A stretch of DNA of 64,000 nucleotides from Mesorhizobium sp. Root157 (lineage in GTDB: Bacteria > Pseudomonadota > Alphaproteobacteria > Rhizobiales > Rhizobiaceae). The translations under genes and the position numbers were made by a program. The notes beneath the pieces are model-generated. The model did no database searches, had not been told where the DNA came from, and was given only the letters and a program-made list of their open reading frames with translations. Shown here piece by piece: positions 17,659 to 26,510 of this stretch; the stretch's first letter is position 1, and each line of letters begins with the position of its first letter. Location of the stretch: NCBI RefSeq assembly GCF_001427385.1, contig NZ_LMGJ01000004.1, positions 49,322 through 113,321 on the forward strand. Reading direction: 5' to 3'.

Positions 17659-17850
17659 GCCTTGTTGGCTTGCAGGGGCCGATACGCTCCCTGCCGGGTG
17701 CCTGGTGTAGAGTGTCGCAGTCGGAAACTTCGCCCTTCGGAAAATTCCCTCATTCAACTATGGTATGGGGTGGACAGGACGCTTTGCGTTCGATGGAACG
17801 GTGTCAGGCGTTTCGCAGATGCCGATCCGTCGTCAGGAAGCGGGGGAGAG

Positions 17851-18294
17851 ATGGGCAACAAGACACCACCTGACTTGCCGCTTTCGGCAATCACGCGTGA
17901 GGACTATCGCGCGCTTTCCGAGTTTCGCTATCTGCTGCGGAGATTTCTCGAATTCAGCCAGAAGGCGGCGCGCGGCGTCGGTCTGCAACCGCGCCAGCAT
18001 CAGGCTATCCTTGCCATCAAGGGTTTTCCCGAAGACCGGTCCGTTACCATCGGCGACCTGGCGGAGCGCCTCCGCATCCTCCATCACAGCGCCGTCGAAC
18101 TGGTGGACCGTTTGTGCGAAGCTGAGCTTGTCGTCAGGGAACCCGACCCCGAGGACCAGCGCCGCGTCTTCCTGGTCCTGACCGACAAGGCCGACGATTT
18201 TCTAGCCAGGCTGTCGCACATCCATCTCGATGAATTGTCACGCATCGGCCCGCTGCTGAAGCGCATACCGGTGCGCGAAAACAACAAGAAGTAG
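17851..18294 (+). CDS. MarR-family transcriptional regulator
   Basis: The 147-residue product has a MarR winged helix with a recognition segment around residues 68-90 and the wing motif EPDPEDQRRVFLVLT. The ATG at 17851 follows a strong purine run (GGGGGAGAG), and the long upstream in-frame extension is not convincing. Ligand and target genes are unknown. It stands between gor and a tandem repeat array, and no palindrome comparable to the one at 6.9 kb was noticed next to it. Confidence 0.87.
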   Translation: MGNKTPPDLPLSAITREDYRALSEFRYLLRRFLEFSQKAARGVGLQPRQHQAILAIKGFPEDRSVTIGDLAERLRILHHSAVELVDRLCEAELVVREPDPEDQRRVFLVLTDKADDFLARLSHIHLDELSRIGPLLKRIPVRENNKK

Positions 18295-18296
18295 CG

Positions 18297-18535
18297 CATG
18301 TCGCCCAATGCATGTCGCCCGAAAGTGGGAACCGGTTTCGGGATAACGACATGCATGAAAACAGGTACTTGATGCATGTCGCTCGAAAGTGGGAACCGGT
18401 TTCGGGATAACGACATGCATGAAAACAGGTACTTGATGCATGTCGCCCGAAAGTGGGAATCGGTTTCGGGATAACGACGTGCATAAAAGCAAATACTTGG
18501 AGCGCGCCAGCGAATCCGAAAGATCGCGACGCGCT
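18297..18535. repeat. tandem array of a 64-base palindromic element with a terminal GC-rich hairpin
   Basis: Three copies start at 18309, 18373 and 18437 with an exact 64-base period and few mismatches. An 11-base remnant of another copy (GCATGTCGCCC) lies at 18297-18307. Within each unit GCATGTCG faces CGACATGC, and CCCGAAA faces TTTCGGG. After the third copy a different module (18501-18535) has AGCGCG facing CGCGCT. A single unit plus the same second module occurs at 30.6 kb. The short reading frames through the array are repeat artefacts. Confidence 0.9.
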
Positions 18536-18574
18536 CTAAAACAGCAGCCCGGTTCCGCGCTGCAGCATGAGCCG

Positions 18575-20458
18575 TTATTTCTGCCGTTGCCTGATGCGCG
18601 GCAGGCGCAGCCAGCCGTCGTTGACCGGCTCGGGATTGGCCAGGATGGTGGTGAGTTCGACCGGCAGGGTAGGTGCCAGCGGTTTCTTCGAAGTTGCCCC
18701 GTCGGCGATGGTGAGAACGCTGTGATAGAATTCCTCGCCGCTTGCCGAACGCGGCGGCACCGCTTCGTGCATCACGCTGATGACGGTGACACCGGGGCAA
18801 TTGTCCTTGATCGCCTGGTGGAAGGCGACCTTGCCTTCAGGATCGAGCGCGCCGGTTGCCTCATCGAGGAATAGCAGCCCCGGCTGGTGGAGCAGGATGC
18901 GGGCCACGACCAGCTTCTGCTTCTGCCCGCCCGATAGAAGCTGGTCCCACGTCTTGCCGGTGCGCGTTTCCTCGCCCATGAACTCGATGAAGTCGCCGAG
19001 GCCCGCCTTGTGCAGGGCAGCGGCGGCGCTGGCGTCGGAGTGCTGGGCCGCTCCTTGCGGCAGGCAGACAAGTTCCTTCAGCGTCACCTGCGGCAGCTTG
19101 ACCTCCTGTGCCGCATAAAACGTCGTGATCCCCTCCGGGAAGACGATGGTGCCGCCGCCATGAGGCCACAGCCCGTTCAGGGCCTTGATCAGCGAAGTCT
19201 TGCCGCAGCCGGATTCGCCCTTCAGGAAAGTCCACTCGCCGCGCCGGAAGCGCAGCCTTTCGCTGACCAGGAACGGTTCGGCCCGATGGCCTTGATGGTT
19301 GAGTTGCAGGTTCTGGATGGTCAGGCCGAACACCGGGTTCTGCGTCGTGTAGCGGAAATCCGACTGGCCCGTCTGGCGGTAGAACTCCGCCGGCTTCTGC
19401 ACGTTCTCGATCGCCTCGGCGAGGTCCATGACGCGCCTTGAGTTGGCGCGCAGCGTGGCGATCGCCGGCATGACATGGATGAACCACGAGCACTGGCTGA
19501 TCAGCGAGTTCACCAGTTCGGCCCCGGTAATGTAGCCCTTGAGGTCGATGCGATTGTGGACGAACGGTATCAGGCCCGGCGCATAGGCCACGACCCTTGC
19601 GCCGACGAAATTGTAGATGCGCTCGAACGAATCGTAGCTGGCATTCACCCAGTTGAGCTTGCCCCAGGTCCGGTCGATATCGACGTAGAGCCGCCCGTGC
19701 ATTGCCTTCTGCACGTTTTCGCCACGCGATGCGGCGACATGGAAGCTGCGGCGCAGGAATGTCGTCAGTTCGCCGCGGTAACTGCCCTCGGCCTTCTGCA
19801 TGCGGATCGACAGCCGTTCCAGCATGCCGCCAAGCTTTATCGCGATATAGGTGTTGACCGGGACGTAGGCGACAACCACCACGAACGCCAGAACGGCGCT
19901 GCCGTAATCGCCAAGGAACTCCAGCCCATGGACTTCGGTCGAGGTTTCGAGCAGCTTCTGCCCCACGAAGAACAGCGAACTGGCAACCGCGATGACGCCC
20001 ATGGCGAGGCCGATTGCGCCGCCGGTCATGCCCTTGATCGATTCCTGCACACGCTGGTCGATGTTGTCAGGTACCGTGTCGGACCCGTTCTGCGCATGGA
20101 AATGGGTGTGGTTGTCGTCGAGCAGGGCATCGTTGAACCTGCTGTCCAGCCAGCCGCGCCAGCGTCGGTGCAGAGTTGCCGACACGAAGGCCTTTGTCCC
20201 GGTGATGCCCGCATCCTTGAATACGACGAGCGCCACGAGGATTCCGGCATTGATCAGCAGCGCCTCAAGTGGATTTTTGTTGGCCGCGTCGTGATAGTAG
20301 GCGATCGAATTGAAGAGTTCGCCCGAGGCTTCCGCAAACCACACGCCCGCCTTGCTGGAAAGCGCGGTGAAGAAGGCCACCACCAGCGTCAGCGTCCAGG
20401 CTTCCTTCCATTTGTCGGAGAACCAGTAGGCCCGCATCAGGCCCCAGAAGTTTCGCAT
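18575..20458 (-). CDS. SbmA/BacA-like ABC exporter with fused ATPase (YddA type)
   Basis: The product (627 residues from this ATG) has an N-terminal membrane domain with about six helices (about residues 15-330) of the ABC_membrane_2 type. A C-terminal ATPase domain follows with Walker A GESGCGKTS, signature LSGGQKQK and Walker B LLFLDEAT. Relatives move vitamin B12 precursors, bleomycin or antimicrobial peptides across the inner membrane. A GTG 90 bases upstream (20548) with an AGAGG before it would add 30 polar residues and is a possible alternative start. A TGTTAC-N5-GTAACA palindrome lies just upstream. The substrate is not defined here. Confidence 0.88.
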   Translation of the reverse strand: MRNFWGLMRAYWFSDKWKEAWTLTLVVAFFTALSSKAGVWFAEASGELFNSIAYYHDAANKNPLEALLINAGILVALVVFKDAGITGTKAFVSATLHRRWRGWLDSRFNDALLDDNHTHFHAQNGSDTVPDNIDQRVQESIKGMTGGAIGLAMGVIAVASSLFFVGQKLLETSTEVHGLEFLGDYGSAVLAFVVVVAYVPVNTYIAIKLGGMLERLSIRMQKAEGSYRGELTTFLRRSFHVAASRGENVQKAMHGRLYVDIDRTWGKLNWVNASYDSFERIYNFVGARVVAYAPGLIPFVHNRIDLKGYITGAELVNSLISQCSWFIHVMPAIATLRANSRRVMDLAEAIENVQKPAEFYRQTGQSDFRYTTQNPVFGLTIQNLQLNHQGHRAEPFLVSERLRFRRGEWTFLKGESGCGKTSLIKALNGLWPHGGGTIVFPEGITTFYAAQEVKLPQVTLKELVCLPQGAAQHSDASAAAALHKAGLGDFIEFMGEETRTGKTWDQLLSGGQKQKLVVARILLHQPGLLFLDEATGALDPEGKVAFHQAIKDNCPGVTVISVMHEAVPPRSASGEEFYHSVLTIADGATSKKPLAPTLPVELTTILANPEPVNDGWLRLPRIRQRQK

Positions 20459-20573
20459 CGACGAAACCGGCGTCGGGTAAGTCGGCCTCACTGCGCCGCT
20501 ATGCGATTTTCCCGATATTGAGTGTCGCGGTCTACCGACCCGAATCACGCTTTGCCCAAACCTCTTTTTCTAT

Positions 20574-20590
20574 TGTTACGAAGGGTAACA
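20574..20590. promoter_or_regulatory. candidate operator upstream of the ABC exporter (TGTTAC-N5-GTAACA)
   Basis: The six-base arms are perfect around GAAGG. The site is in the AT-rich region 26 bases before the possible GTG start and about 116 bases before the ATG start of the exporter. No regulator gene adjoins it. Confidence 0.45.
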
Positions 20591-21999
20591 CCAATTGATC
20601 ATTTTCAATTACTTTATTGACGCTCCGAAGCGCGCCAAGGTTCCTACGTTGCGCTGTTGCAACAGGCCGATTGGCGTAGCCCGGCGCTACCCCGGCGGCC
20701 GATCGTCAAATGGATTCAATCAATTGGGAGGATGGCATCAGTAAAAATTCTGGTTTCCGTAACGTTAACGGTGGCTGCGGGCGCTTTCGCTTGCCTTTCG
20801 GATGACGCTTCGTTTTCAGGTCGCGAAAGCGGCCGCCTCGATCTCGTCGTGCATTTGATTCGCTGCCGGAACTCTTCTCACCGGGTCGAGAATGCCAACC
20901 CGCTCCGCTGCGCGCTACTCATGCGCCATCCCTGCCGGGCGGGGCCGTCATCGCGTTGAGGAAACGGGACCGAAGCGTTGAAACTGCGCTACCTCGCAGG
21001 TAGCGCAGCGGCAAAGTAGACTTCGCCATTCCAGTCAAATTAACAGGTCCTGACCCTGGCAAAGCGAGGGCGAGCCGGTATCTATCCCGTGACTTTTCGG
21101 CAGCGTACTCGCGGGCAGGGTCGACATTGGACGCAACACCGTCATCCGCCGGCCGAGCGAAGCGAGGTCGGATGAGGGTCTTTCGTGAGGTCTAATCGTG
21201 GATCAACCTCTCTCCTTCACCCCGCCAACCCGTTGATCCATTTCACTTCGACAAGATTCTTTTCCACACCCCTCGCCACCGCTTGCATACTCACCCCATC
21301 GCTCTTGCGGGAGACCTGGTGCGCACCGGGTATCAGGGAAGGGCGACGGTGCCGGGCTGGTCGTCCACGGTGGGCGGCTGGGTGATGAGCCCCCAAGTTC
21401 GGCCCTCGAACCGGGCATCGTGTGCCGGCGGGAAACCGCATGGCCGGTGTGCCGGTTGAGGGAAGCCACCGGACGGGCGGCCGCAAGGTCGCATTACTTA
21501 CTTAAACGAGCGTCCAAACGGCCGCCCGTCTTCCCGACCTCTCAAGCGAGGTCAGTTCTTTGACAATGGCCAGACGGCTTTCGCCGGGCGTGGCAATGAT
21601 AAAGTGCGACCTTGGTCAGCCGTCCGCCCATTCGTCGGGGTCCCCGCCAGCGACGAGCGCAGCGAGCGAGCTTAAAGGCGGGGCAAAGACTCCCAGACGG
21701 CAAATGCCGGGCGTGGCAATGAATAGGCATACCTATCCCTTCGTCATCCTAGGGCGGAGCAGGCCGAAGGCCGTCGCGCAGACCCTGGGATCCATGCCGT
21801 GACCAGGCGGCAGCGCGATACGGTGCACAAGGCCCCATTCTGCACCGCCTTATACCTTACGGCCGCCGTCGCGGCATGGATCCTCGGGTCGCGCCTTTCG
21901 CTGCGCTCATGCTTGCCCGAGGACGACGAAGTACGGAGGGCTCGCGCTTCCCTTCTGCACCGAGGAAAAAGGGGATGCGATGTGTCCGCCAGCTTCGGC
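20591..21999. repeat. long noncoding mosaic of repeat fragments
   Basis: About 1.4 kb lacks a convincing gene. It contains a 17-base segment shared with 33442-33458 (at 21040-21056), and an inverted repeat with 12-base arms (GACGGGCGGCCG at 21472-21483, its complement at 21519-21530). It also has a direct repeat (21570-21599 and 21693-21722, sharing CCAGACGG and GCCGGGCGTGGCAATGA) and a long inverted repeat at 21740-21931. Small frames are present, but none has good start signals. It looks like accumulated intergenic elements between the exporter and the haem operon. Confidence 0.65.
21740..21931. repeat. long imperfect inverted repeat (64-base arms)
   Basis: Arms at 21740-21803 and 21868-21931 are imperfectly complementary. 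Each has CTTCGTC(A/G)TCCT at the outer end and GGATCCATGCCG at the inner end, with a 64-base centre. The outer/inner motif pair is typical of rhizobial mosaic elements that pair across a spacer. Confidence 0.7.
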
Positions 22000-22314
22000 T
22001 TATGCGCCTTCGACTGCCGAGAAGCCTTCGAACTGCGGGTGGCCGAAAGTGGTCAGCTTGCTGGTGCCGGCGTTCTTGTGCGAGGCGCGGAAGTTCTCCG
22101 ATTTGGTCCAGGCGACGAAGTCGGCCTCGCTTGCCCACACGGTGTGGGAGGCAAACAGCGTGTAGTTTTCTTCCTCGTTGAATGCGCTGCGCAAGAGATG
22201 AAACTGCTGGAAGCCCTGCATCTCTTTCAGCGTCGAGTTGCGGTTCTTCCATACGTTTTCGAACTCCTCTTCCTTGCCCCTTACGACCTTGAAGCGGTTC
22301 ATGGCGATATACAT
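22000..22314 (-). CDS. hmuQ: IsdG/HmuQ-family haem-degrading monooxygenase
   Basis: The 104-residue protein is an antibiotic-biosynthesis-monooxygenase (dimeric ferredoxin-like) fold. It has the three residues used by IsdG-type haem oxygenases: Asn6, Trp69 and His79, against Asn7, Trp67 and His77 in staphylococcal IsdG. It would open haem in the cytoplasm and release iron. The ATG follows GAGGA at eight bases. It is the last gene of the hmuR-orf-tonB-hmuQ run, 48 bases after tonB. Rhizobia and Brucella have homologues named HmuQ/HmuD and BhuQ; choosing among those names is a convention. Confidence 0.85.
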   Translation of the reverse strand: MYIAMNRFKVVRGKEEEFENVWKNRNSTLKEMQGFQQFHLLRSAFNEEENYTLFASHTVWASEADFVAWTKSENFRASHKNAGTSKLTTFGHPQFEGFSAVEGA

Positions 22315-22362
22315 GGTGGTATCCTCTTGGATTGTGCCTGATGGCTGTTGAAATTTGGCCCC

Positions 22363-23673
22363 TCAGCGAACGCCGAGTGGCAATGTGAAGGCCCAATTCG
22401 AACGCCCGGCTTCGGGCGGGATTGGCGGGAAGGGCGCGGCGCGCCGCACCATGGCGATTGCCGCCTGGTCGAGTTCGGGCGACCCGGAACTATGCACGAC
22501 GCTGACGCCGCCCACGCTGCCGCCGGCATTGACGACAAAGGCCACATGCACGTCGCGGCTGGCCTTGGAGCGGGCCGAACGGGAGATGGAACGCACGGCG
22601 CGGCGCAGCTTGGCGGCGACCTTGCCCGGATAGTTGGAAACGGCGGCATTGCCGGCGCTGGAACTGGCGCCCTTCTTCGCGGCACTGGCGCTCTTGCCTT
22701 GCGCATCGCCATCGACCACGCCGCGTTTGCTGTCGGCCTGGTTCTTGCCGCCCGAACCGGCCGCTGTCTCTTCCTTGGCCGGCGTCTTTGCGGGGGTCTT
22801 TTTCTCCTGCGGCTTCTTCGCAGCCTTTTTCGCCGACCCCGGCTTGTTGACCTCTGACGGCTTTGGTTCAGGCTCGGCCTCAGCCGTCACAGGGTCGGGC
22901 CTTGGTTCCGGCACCGCTTCCACGATCTCGGGAGTTTCAGGCTCAATCGCTTCCACGGCAGATGCGACGACGTTTTCGGTGATCTCTGGCGTAACCGTCG
23001 TTGCCGTAAGCACCTCGGGCATCGGCGTTGCCACCGCCACTTGCCCTGCTTCGTCCGGCACCGGATCGACCTTGTCGGGAACCGTCGCCGCCTGCGGCGT
23101 GTGGTCCTCGAACGGCTGCACGGTGTCCTCGACGGTCACTTGCGGGGTTATCTCGTCCAGCGGCTCCACCGTCTCTGCGGCTTGCACCGGTTTGGCCTCG
23201 ACCGTCTCGACCGGTTTGGCTTCGGACAAGGGAATGATGGTCACCTTGGTGACATCCGCCTCAGTGGCGATGTCGCCAGCCGCGCGCTGATCGTCAGGCG
23301 CGTTGCCAAGCAACATCAGGCCGGCCTCCTCTCCACCTTCGATGAGAATTTCATCCGAGCCGGAGGCGATGAAAGCAAAGGCGACCGCGGCATGGAAGAC
23401 GCACGATGCGATCAGCGACGCCTTCCATTTGCGGCCGCGTGCGCCGGGCTTGGCGCGGCCGGGATCGAGCGGCTCCATTGCAGCCGACACCAATTCCGCA
23501 TTGGTCCCGGCAAGCGTTGCCTGTTCGGACTTGTCGCGTACGCCGATCCGGAGCGAGCCGCGCGGGATGGCGAAACCGGGATCGTCCGGCTCGGGCTGCA
23601 AGACAGCCAGTCCGGCCATTGGCCAGACCGCCGTCGTGCTACGCGAAAATGCCGGTTCCAGACCCAACGTCAC
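22363..23673 (-). CDS. tonB: TonB energy-transducing protein
   Basis: The 436-residue product has a cytoplasmic N-terminus of about 80 residues and one membrane anchor (about 85-105). A long Pro/Glu/Val then Lys/Ala-rich periplasmic region follows, and a C-terminal TonB domain (about 355-435, with AKLRRAVR and the VVHSSGSPELDQAA strand-helix). It couples the proton motive force to outer-membrane receptors, here most likely HmuR. The N-terminal tail is longer than usual. The frame starts with GTG at 23673 after a weak GGGGTG; ATG at 23619 is an alternative. ExbB/ExbD are not in the window. Confidence 0.88.
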   Translation of the reverse strand: MTLGLEPAFSRSTTAVWPMAGLAVLQPEPDDPGFAIPRGSLRIGVRDKSEQATLAGTNAELVSAAMEPLDPGRAKPGARGRKWKASLIASCVFHAAVAFAFIASGSDEILIEGGEEAGLMLLGNAPDDQRAAGDIATEADVTKVTIIPLSEAKPVETVEAKPVQAAETVEPLDEITPQVTVEDTVQPFEDHTPQAATVPDKVDPVPDEAGQVAVATPMPEVLTATTVTPEITENVVASAVEAIEPETPEIVEAVPEPRPDPVTAEAEPEPKPSEVNKPGSAKKAAKKPQEKKTPAKTPAKEETAAGSGGKNQADSKRGVVDGDAQGKSASAAKKGASSSAGNAAVSNYPGKVAAKLRRAVRSISRSARSKASRDVHVAFVVNAGGSVGGVSVVHSSGSPELDQAAIAMVRRAAPFPPIPPEAGRSNWAFTLPLGVR

Positions 23674-23709
23674 AACACCCCAAGATCATGCGCCGAAGGC
23701 AATGCCCGT

Positions 23710-24117
23710 CTACATGCTGGTCTTCAACCGTTCCATGCAAATTGCCGGCTCGATGCCGGCACCCGTGCAATCGGTGGAATTGTTGACCAGAGCCCGCGAA
23801 ATCCTGGTGCAATCCATACCGGAAAGGTCGAAACGGACAACCTTGGTCTTGCCGGACGGAAGTTCCTTGAAGTCGAGTACGCTCAGGCGGTCGACGACCC
23901 CGGCCTCATTGAACAGTGCGATTTCATACGCGGCCTTGGACAGATCGGCCCCCAACCCGTTGTTGACCACGAAGGTAAGGCGGCAGCCCTTGTCGGAGGG
24001 CTGCGCACCGTTGAGTTCAAGCGAAAGGGCAGGGAACTGAACAGCTTCCTGGGCCTGCGCTGCAGCACAGAACAGCACCGAGCCTAGGGTGAGTGCTATC
24101 CTTGCTGCGTCACGCAT
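23710..24117 (-). CDS. exported four-cysteine protein of the haem operon (unknown function)
   Basis: I do not recognise a named family. The 135-residue product has a Sec signal peptide (cleavage after AQA, residue 22). The mature part is beta-rich with four cysteines (45, 103, 117, 127), enough for two disulfides, and without membrane segments. It starts only four bases after the hmuR stop and ends 36 bases before tonB, so it is co-transcribed with both. A periplasmic role in haem passage, receptor assembly or TonB contact is reasonable by position alone. Confidence 0.8.
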   Translation of the reverse strand: MRDAARIALTLGSVLFCAAAQAQEAVQFPALSLELNGAQPSDKGCRLTFVVNNGLGADLSKAAYEIALFNEAGVVDRLSVLDFKELPSGKTKVVRFDLSGMDCTRISRALVNNSTDCTGAGIEPAICMERLKTSM

Positions 24118-24121
24118 TGTC

Positions 24122-26311
24122 CTACCAGCCGATCTGCTTGGACAAGGAAACCTTGAAGGTACGACCCTTGGCGGCGTCGTTCATCAGGAACTCCTTATAC
24201 TGACGGTTGAAGATATTATCGACGCCGAGATGCGCTTCCCATCCCGCCAGGTTGCCCTCGCTGGGCGTCCAACTCAGGAAAACGTCGTGCGTGTCGAACG
24301 AGCGGGCATACCGGGTCGAACGGGGATCGGTCAGGGGCGGGACCTGCCCGTTGCGCGCGGAATCCTGTGGGCCCGCGACAAATCGCGCCTTCCAGCCAAA
24401 CCGCAGATCGTGCTGCGGCACCTTGCCGCCGATTGTCAGCGCCAGTTCGTGTGGCGCCAGTGTCGTCAGATAGGCGCCGCTGTTCTTGTCGCGGCCGATC
24501 ACATGCGAGTAGGCGGCGTTGGCGAAGAAGTAGTCGGCGTCATACGACGACTCGACCTCGAAACCGTAGATCTCCGCGTTTCTGACGTTAACGTAGCCTG
24601 GCAAGTTGTTGTAGACGGGGGGTCCCGGAGGTCCGGGGGGAGGGCCGACGAGCGCCGGATTGAGCGCGATCAGATCCGTCACGTCGTTGTAGAAGCCGGT
24701 GACTTTGATCGCGCCTGCGTCGCCCGGCTGGACTATGTCGTAGCCCGATACCGCGAAGCCTGCCTCGAAGTTGTTCGAGCGTTCCTTACGGAGACCGACG
24801 CTGGGATTGAACGACGTCGATGAACCTGACGTCGAGTAGACTTCATCGATCGTCGGGAAGCGTTCCGTATGCGCTATCGAGCCAAACACCGAGAAGCTAT
24901 CGTTGAATTTGTAGAGCGCGGCGAGCTTGGGCGAGATGGCCGTGTCATCGTCTCCGTTTGGCGTCGCGCCGGTCGACGGGTCGGTTACGTCGTTGTCAGG
25001 CGTCAGGCGGTGCCAGTCGAGACGCACGCCGGGAATGAGGGTCAGGCGCTCGTTCCAGATGAACTCGTTTTGCACAAAAATGCCGGTCTTCAGGTCCGTT
25101 CCCTGGGGATGGAAGGTGACGGGGAACTGCGGGCCTGCATTGAGGAAGGCTTCGGCCGAGCGCGTCTGGAACGACGTCTGCGACCCGAACGTCAGATAGT
25201 TCTCCCACTGGTCGCCCCTCCATTCCATCGTGTTCTGGGCGTTCAATTGCCATGTGCGATAAAAGTAATTGGAGTCGCAGCCGATCGCGTAGGTGCCGGG
25301 GCTGCAGAATGCCCGAAGATCGGCGTTGCGCTGCGTGTTCGCTGTGTTCGAATAGGACGCCGATATCTTCAGGTCGAGCAGGTTGTTATCCGAGAACGGG
25401 TTCTCGTAGGAGGCAATGGCCGTTTCGTCCACGACGTGACGGTCGACCAAGCCAAACATGGCATCCGTGCTCGTCTGTGACAGGTATTGGCGATCAAGAT
25501 CTGAATCCCAACGCTGATACGATAGGCGAAGCGCGCCTTCATCGCCGACCTTGAATGTGCCCTTGGCGAGGCCCGACCATGCGCGGAAATTCGTTCCGAC
25601 CACCTCGGTCCCGTTGCCGCTCTCGAAGGGATCGGCAAAGCGGTAATTGCCGGTCAGCAGGAATTCGGCATTTTCGCCCATGCGCTGCGCCAGGACGGTG
25701 GAAAACAGCGCGCTATCGCCGTTGCTCTCGTAATGCGCCTTGAGGCGCAGCGCACCGTTTTGGCCCTCCGCGATGAAATCCGACGCGTCCTTGGTCTCGA
25801 AATTGATGACGCCGCCTAGCGCGCCGGATCCGTAAAGCGTCGACGATGCCGGACCGCGCAGCACCTCAACCCGTTTGTAGAGTTCCGGATCGGAGAAGAA
25901 CGAACCAAGGCGATATTGCTCGTAGAATTTCTGGACGCCGTCGACATTGACGATGATGCGGCCGCCGTCGCCCGTCGTCTCTGGAGCGCCGATGCCTCGG
26001 ATGTTGAAGTTCTGGCCAAGCAGTCGATCCGAGCCGGTGACGTTGACGCCCGGAATTTCGCGGATCACGTCGCCGATCGTCGCCGGCTGGTCACTGTCCA
26101 GATCTTCCTGTTCGATCACGCTCACCGCCTGCGGCGCATCGATGGCGACCTTCTCGGCGCCCGCACCCAGGATCAGGCGCTGAAGCAGAGTAACCCGAGG
26201 TTTCTTCTCAGCTTCGTTCGTTTGTTGTGCAAGCGAGGTGTGCACTCCCACAAGAACCGTTAACGCCGCTCCGCCCAGCAGAACAGCCGTATTGCGAGCC
26301 ACCAGCCCCAT
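24122..26311 (-). CDS. hmuR: TonB-dependent haem/haemoglobin receptor
   Basis: The 729-residue outer-membrane protein has a signal peptide (about 28 residues). A plug domain (about 45-165) follows, starting with the TonB box region VTLLQRLILG and holding GQNFNIRGIG and VLRGPASSTLYGSGALGG. A 22-strand barrel ends in aromatic QIGW. It imports haem using TonB energy. The haem-receptor FRAP/NPNL region is present in divergent form as ERFPTIDE and NPSVGLRKE. One barrel loop contains a run of Gly-Pro-Pro. The start at 26311 has AGGAG seven bases upstream; longer starts exist. It is divergent from hmuP and heads the operon that ends with hmuQ. Confidence 0.93.
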   Translation of the reverse strand: MGLVARNTAVLLGGAALTVLVGVHTSLAQQTNEAEKKPRVTLLQRLILGAGAEKVAIDAPQAVSVIEQEDLDSDQPATIGDVIREIPGVNVTGSDRLLGQNFNIRGIGAPETTGDGGRIIVNVDGVQKFYEQYRLGSFFSDPELYKRVEVLRGPASSTLYGSGALGGVINFETKDASDFIAEGQNGALRLKAHYESNGDSALFSTVLAQRMGENAEFLLTGNYRFADPFESGNGTEVVGTNFRAWSGLAKGTFKVGDEGALRLSYQRWDSDLDRQYLSQTSTDAMFGLVDRHVVDETAIASYENPFSDNNLLDLKISASYSNTANTQRNADLRAFCSPGTYAIGCDSNYFYRTWQLNAQNTMEWRGDQWENYLTFGSQTSFQTRSAEAFLNAGPQFPVTFHPQGTDLKTGIFVQNEFIWNERLTLIPGVRLDWHRLTPDNDVTDPSTGATPNGDDDTAISPKLAALYKFNDSFSVFGSIAHTERFPTIDEVYSTSGSSTSFNPSVGLRKERSNNFEAGFAVSGYDIVQPGDAGAIKVTGFYNDVTDLIALNPALVGPPPGPPGPPVYNNLPGYVNVRNAEIYGFEVESSYDADYFFANAAYSHVIGRDKNSGAYLTTLAPHELALTIGGKVPQHDLRFGWKARFVAGPQDSARNGQVPPLTDPRSTRYARSFDTHDVFLSWTPSEGNLAGWEAHLGVDNIFNRQYKEFLMNDAAKGRTFKVSLSKQIGW

Positions 26312-26435
26312 GTCCCAACTCCTGGCTTTCAAGTCCATACATGGCTGGCTCGCGTGTGCTCGCTGGCATTTTTGATCATTCACCGCACCTTAAATGTTGA
26401 CTCATTTGGTCCGGTATTGCACTGACTAATAAACA

Positions 26436-26450
26436 TGATTATTCGAGTCA
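26436..26450. promoter_or_regulatory. candidate RirA (iron-responsive, IRO) box TGA-N9-TCA
   Basis: TGATTATTCGAGTCA fits the rhizobial IRO pattern and is AT-rich inside. It lies in the 199-base region between divergent hmuR and hmuP, and overlaps a weak promoter facing hmuP (TTGCAC, 17 bases, TATTCG from 26440). RirA, encoded 4 kb away, would repress here in iron-replete cells. The pattern is short, so the location carries most of the weight. Confidence 0.6.
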
Positions 26451-26510
26451 AGAAATGAATTCGTCATTTCCGAGTTGCCTGTGGCTGTCCAACGAGAGGG
26501 ACCGAGACCA

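Noticed and set aside
16171..17757. 528-codon frame opposite gor
   Set aside because: gor is unmistakable on the plus strand; the antisense product has no motifs and no start signal.
18134..18492. Short minus-strand frames through the tandem repeat
   Set aside because: The repeated peptide simply mirrors the 64-base DNA unit; no start signals.
20732..20959. Possible 75-residue secreted protein starting MASVKILVSV
   Set aside because: The start looks like a signal peptide, but the purine run touches the ATG and the rest has no structure or motif; not strong enough to list.
21203..21486. Minus-strand frames in the mosaic region
   Set aside because: They run through inverted repeats and read differently in two overlapping frames without start signals.
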